Positions 7,143 through 8,631 of a stretch of 8,631 bases of DNA are shown piece by piece. Below the pieces are notes generated by a model, which ran no database searches, was not told where the DNA came from, and was given only the letters and a program-made list of their open reading frames with translations. Every line of letters starts with the position of its first letter. Positions within the stretch are counted from its first letter, which is position 1. Both the position numbers and the translations under genes were made by a program. Origin of the DNA: an uncultured Clostridia bacterium (GTDB lineage Bacteria; Bacillota; Clostridia; Christensenellales; Aristaeellaceae); NCBI GenBank assembly GCA_934647145.1, contig CAKUFB010000107.1, positions 1 to 8,631 of the forward strand. The letters are read 5' to 3'.

Positions 7143-8520
<1,378 letters not shown>

Positions 8521-8531
<11 letters not shown>

Positions 8532-8554
8532 CCGCTTAGGCGGTCACAGTGGCA
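8521..8554 (+). terminator. 15-bp hairpin spanning the aspA stop codon
   Basis: Arms 8521-8535 and 8540-8554 pair over 15 bp (one G-U wobble) around the loop TTAG. The TGA stop (8529-8531) is inside the left arm. No T-tract follows, so it is not a classical intrinsic terminator; it may act with the palindromes downstream, as an mRNA 3' stabiliser, or as a T-less terminator. The pairing is seen; its role is inferred. Confidence 0.55.
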
Positions 8555-8559
8555 CAGGC

Positions 8560-8578
8560 GGGGGCGTACAACGCCCCC
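8560..8578. repeat. 8-bp GGGGGCGT palindrome
   Basis: Arms 8560-8567 and 8571-8578 are exact reverse complements with loop ACA. Its layout (G-run, CG, AACGC-type centre, C-run, then ACCC-rich DNA) resembles the palindrome at 21-53 and it lies in the same plus-strand orientation, suggesting related intergenic elements. Confidence 0.55.
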
Positions 8579-8581
8579 ACA

Positions 8582-8631
8582 CCCCCACGCAGCGCCCTTA
8601 AACCTAAAGGTTTCAGGGCGCTGCGTGGGGG
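8582..8631. repeat. 50-nt nearly perfect inverted repeat at the window edge
   Basis: Arms 8582-8598 and 8615-8631 pair perfectly over 17 bp. After one T-C mismatch the pairing resumes as AAACC/GGTTT (8600-8604 with 8609-8613) around the loop TAAA. The repeat reaches the last base of the window and may continue beyond it. No T-tract can be seen because the sequence ends. It could be the true terminator of aspA or of a convergent neighbour, or a palindromic repeat element. Confidence 0.7.

Overview
This window holds a complete F-type ATP synthase operon on the minus strand (atpI-B-E-F-H-A-G-D-C, positions 6740 down to 145) and one divergent plus-strand gene, aspartate ammonia-lyase (aspA, 7143-8531). 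DNA that is GC-rich throughout, strong Shine-Dalgarno sites, sigma-A-type promoters and the style of the ATP synthase subunits suggest a high-GC anaerobic member of the Bacillota, class Clostridia. That placement is an inference; no rRNA or other marker gene is present.

Layout: 1-93 is non-coding and made of GC-rich palindromes plus a G-run cluster. 94-131 is the terminator of the atp operon. 145-6740 is nine tightly packed atp genes: one 4-nt ATGA overlap (atpF/atpH), one 1-nt TGATG overlap (atpI/atpB), and gaps of 2-52 nt elsewhere. 6741-7142 is a divergent control region holding both promoters, a structured atp leader and two plus-strand hairpins with T-tracts. 7143-8531 is aspA, whose stop codon lies inside a 15-bp hairpin. 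8560-8631 is two more strong palindromes, the last one running to the window edge.

How the genes work together: atpB, atpE and atpF encode the membrane Fo motor (a, c, b). atpH, atpA, atpG, atpD and atpC encode delta, alpha, gamma, beta and epsilon of the stalks and F1 head. atpI encodes the small membrane protein that often leads such operons. Two features are distinctive. The c subunit has a second glutamate (Glu30) beside the usual ion-binding Glu63 and carries Thr64, Thr65 and Tyr68, which resembles the two-carboxylate Na+-binding c-rings. The epsilon subunit is only 87 residues and consists of the N-terminal beta-sandwich alone, without the C-terminal helical hairpin that inhibits ATP hydrolysis in other bacteria. 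Together they suggest a Na+-coupled enzyme lacking epsilon-based hydrolysis control. AspA makes fumarate and ammonia from aspartate; its link to the atp operon may be no more than neighbourhood.

The gene content is ordinary core metabolism. I see no transposase, CRISPR array, tRNA, rRNA, phage gene or defence gene, and no evidence of a new multi-gene system. The points worth a second look are the c-ring motif, the short epsilon, the palindromic elements at both ends, and the structured divergent control region.
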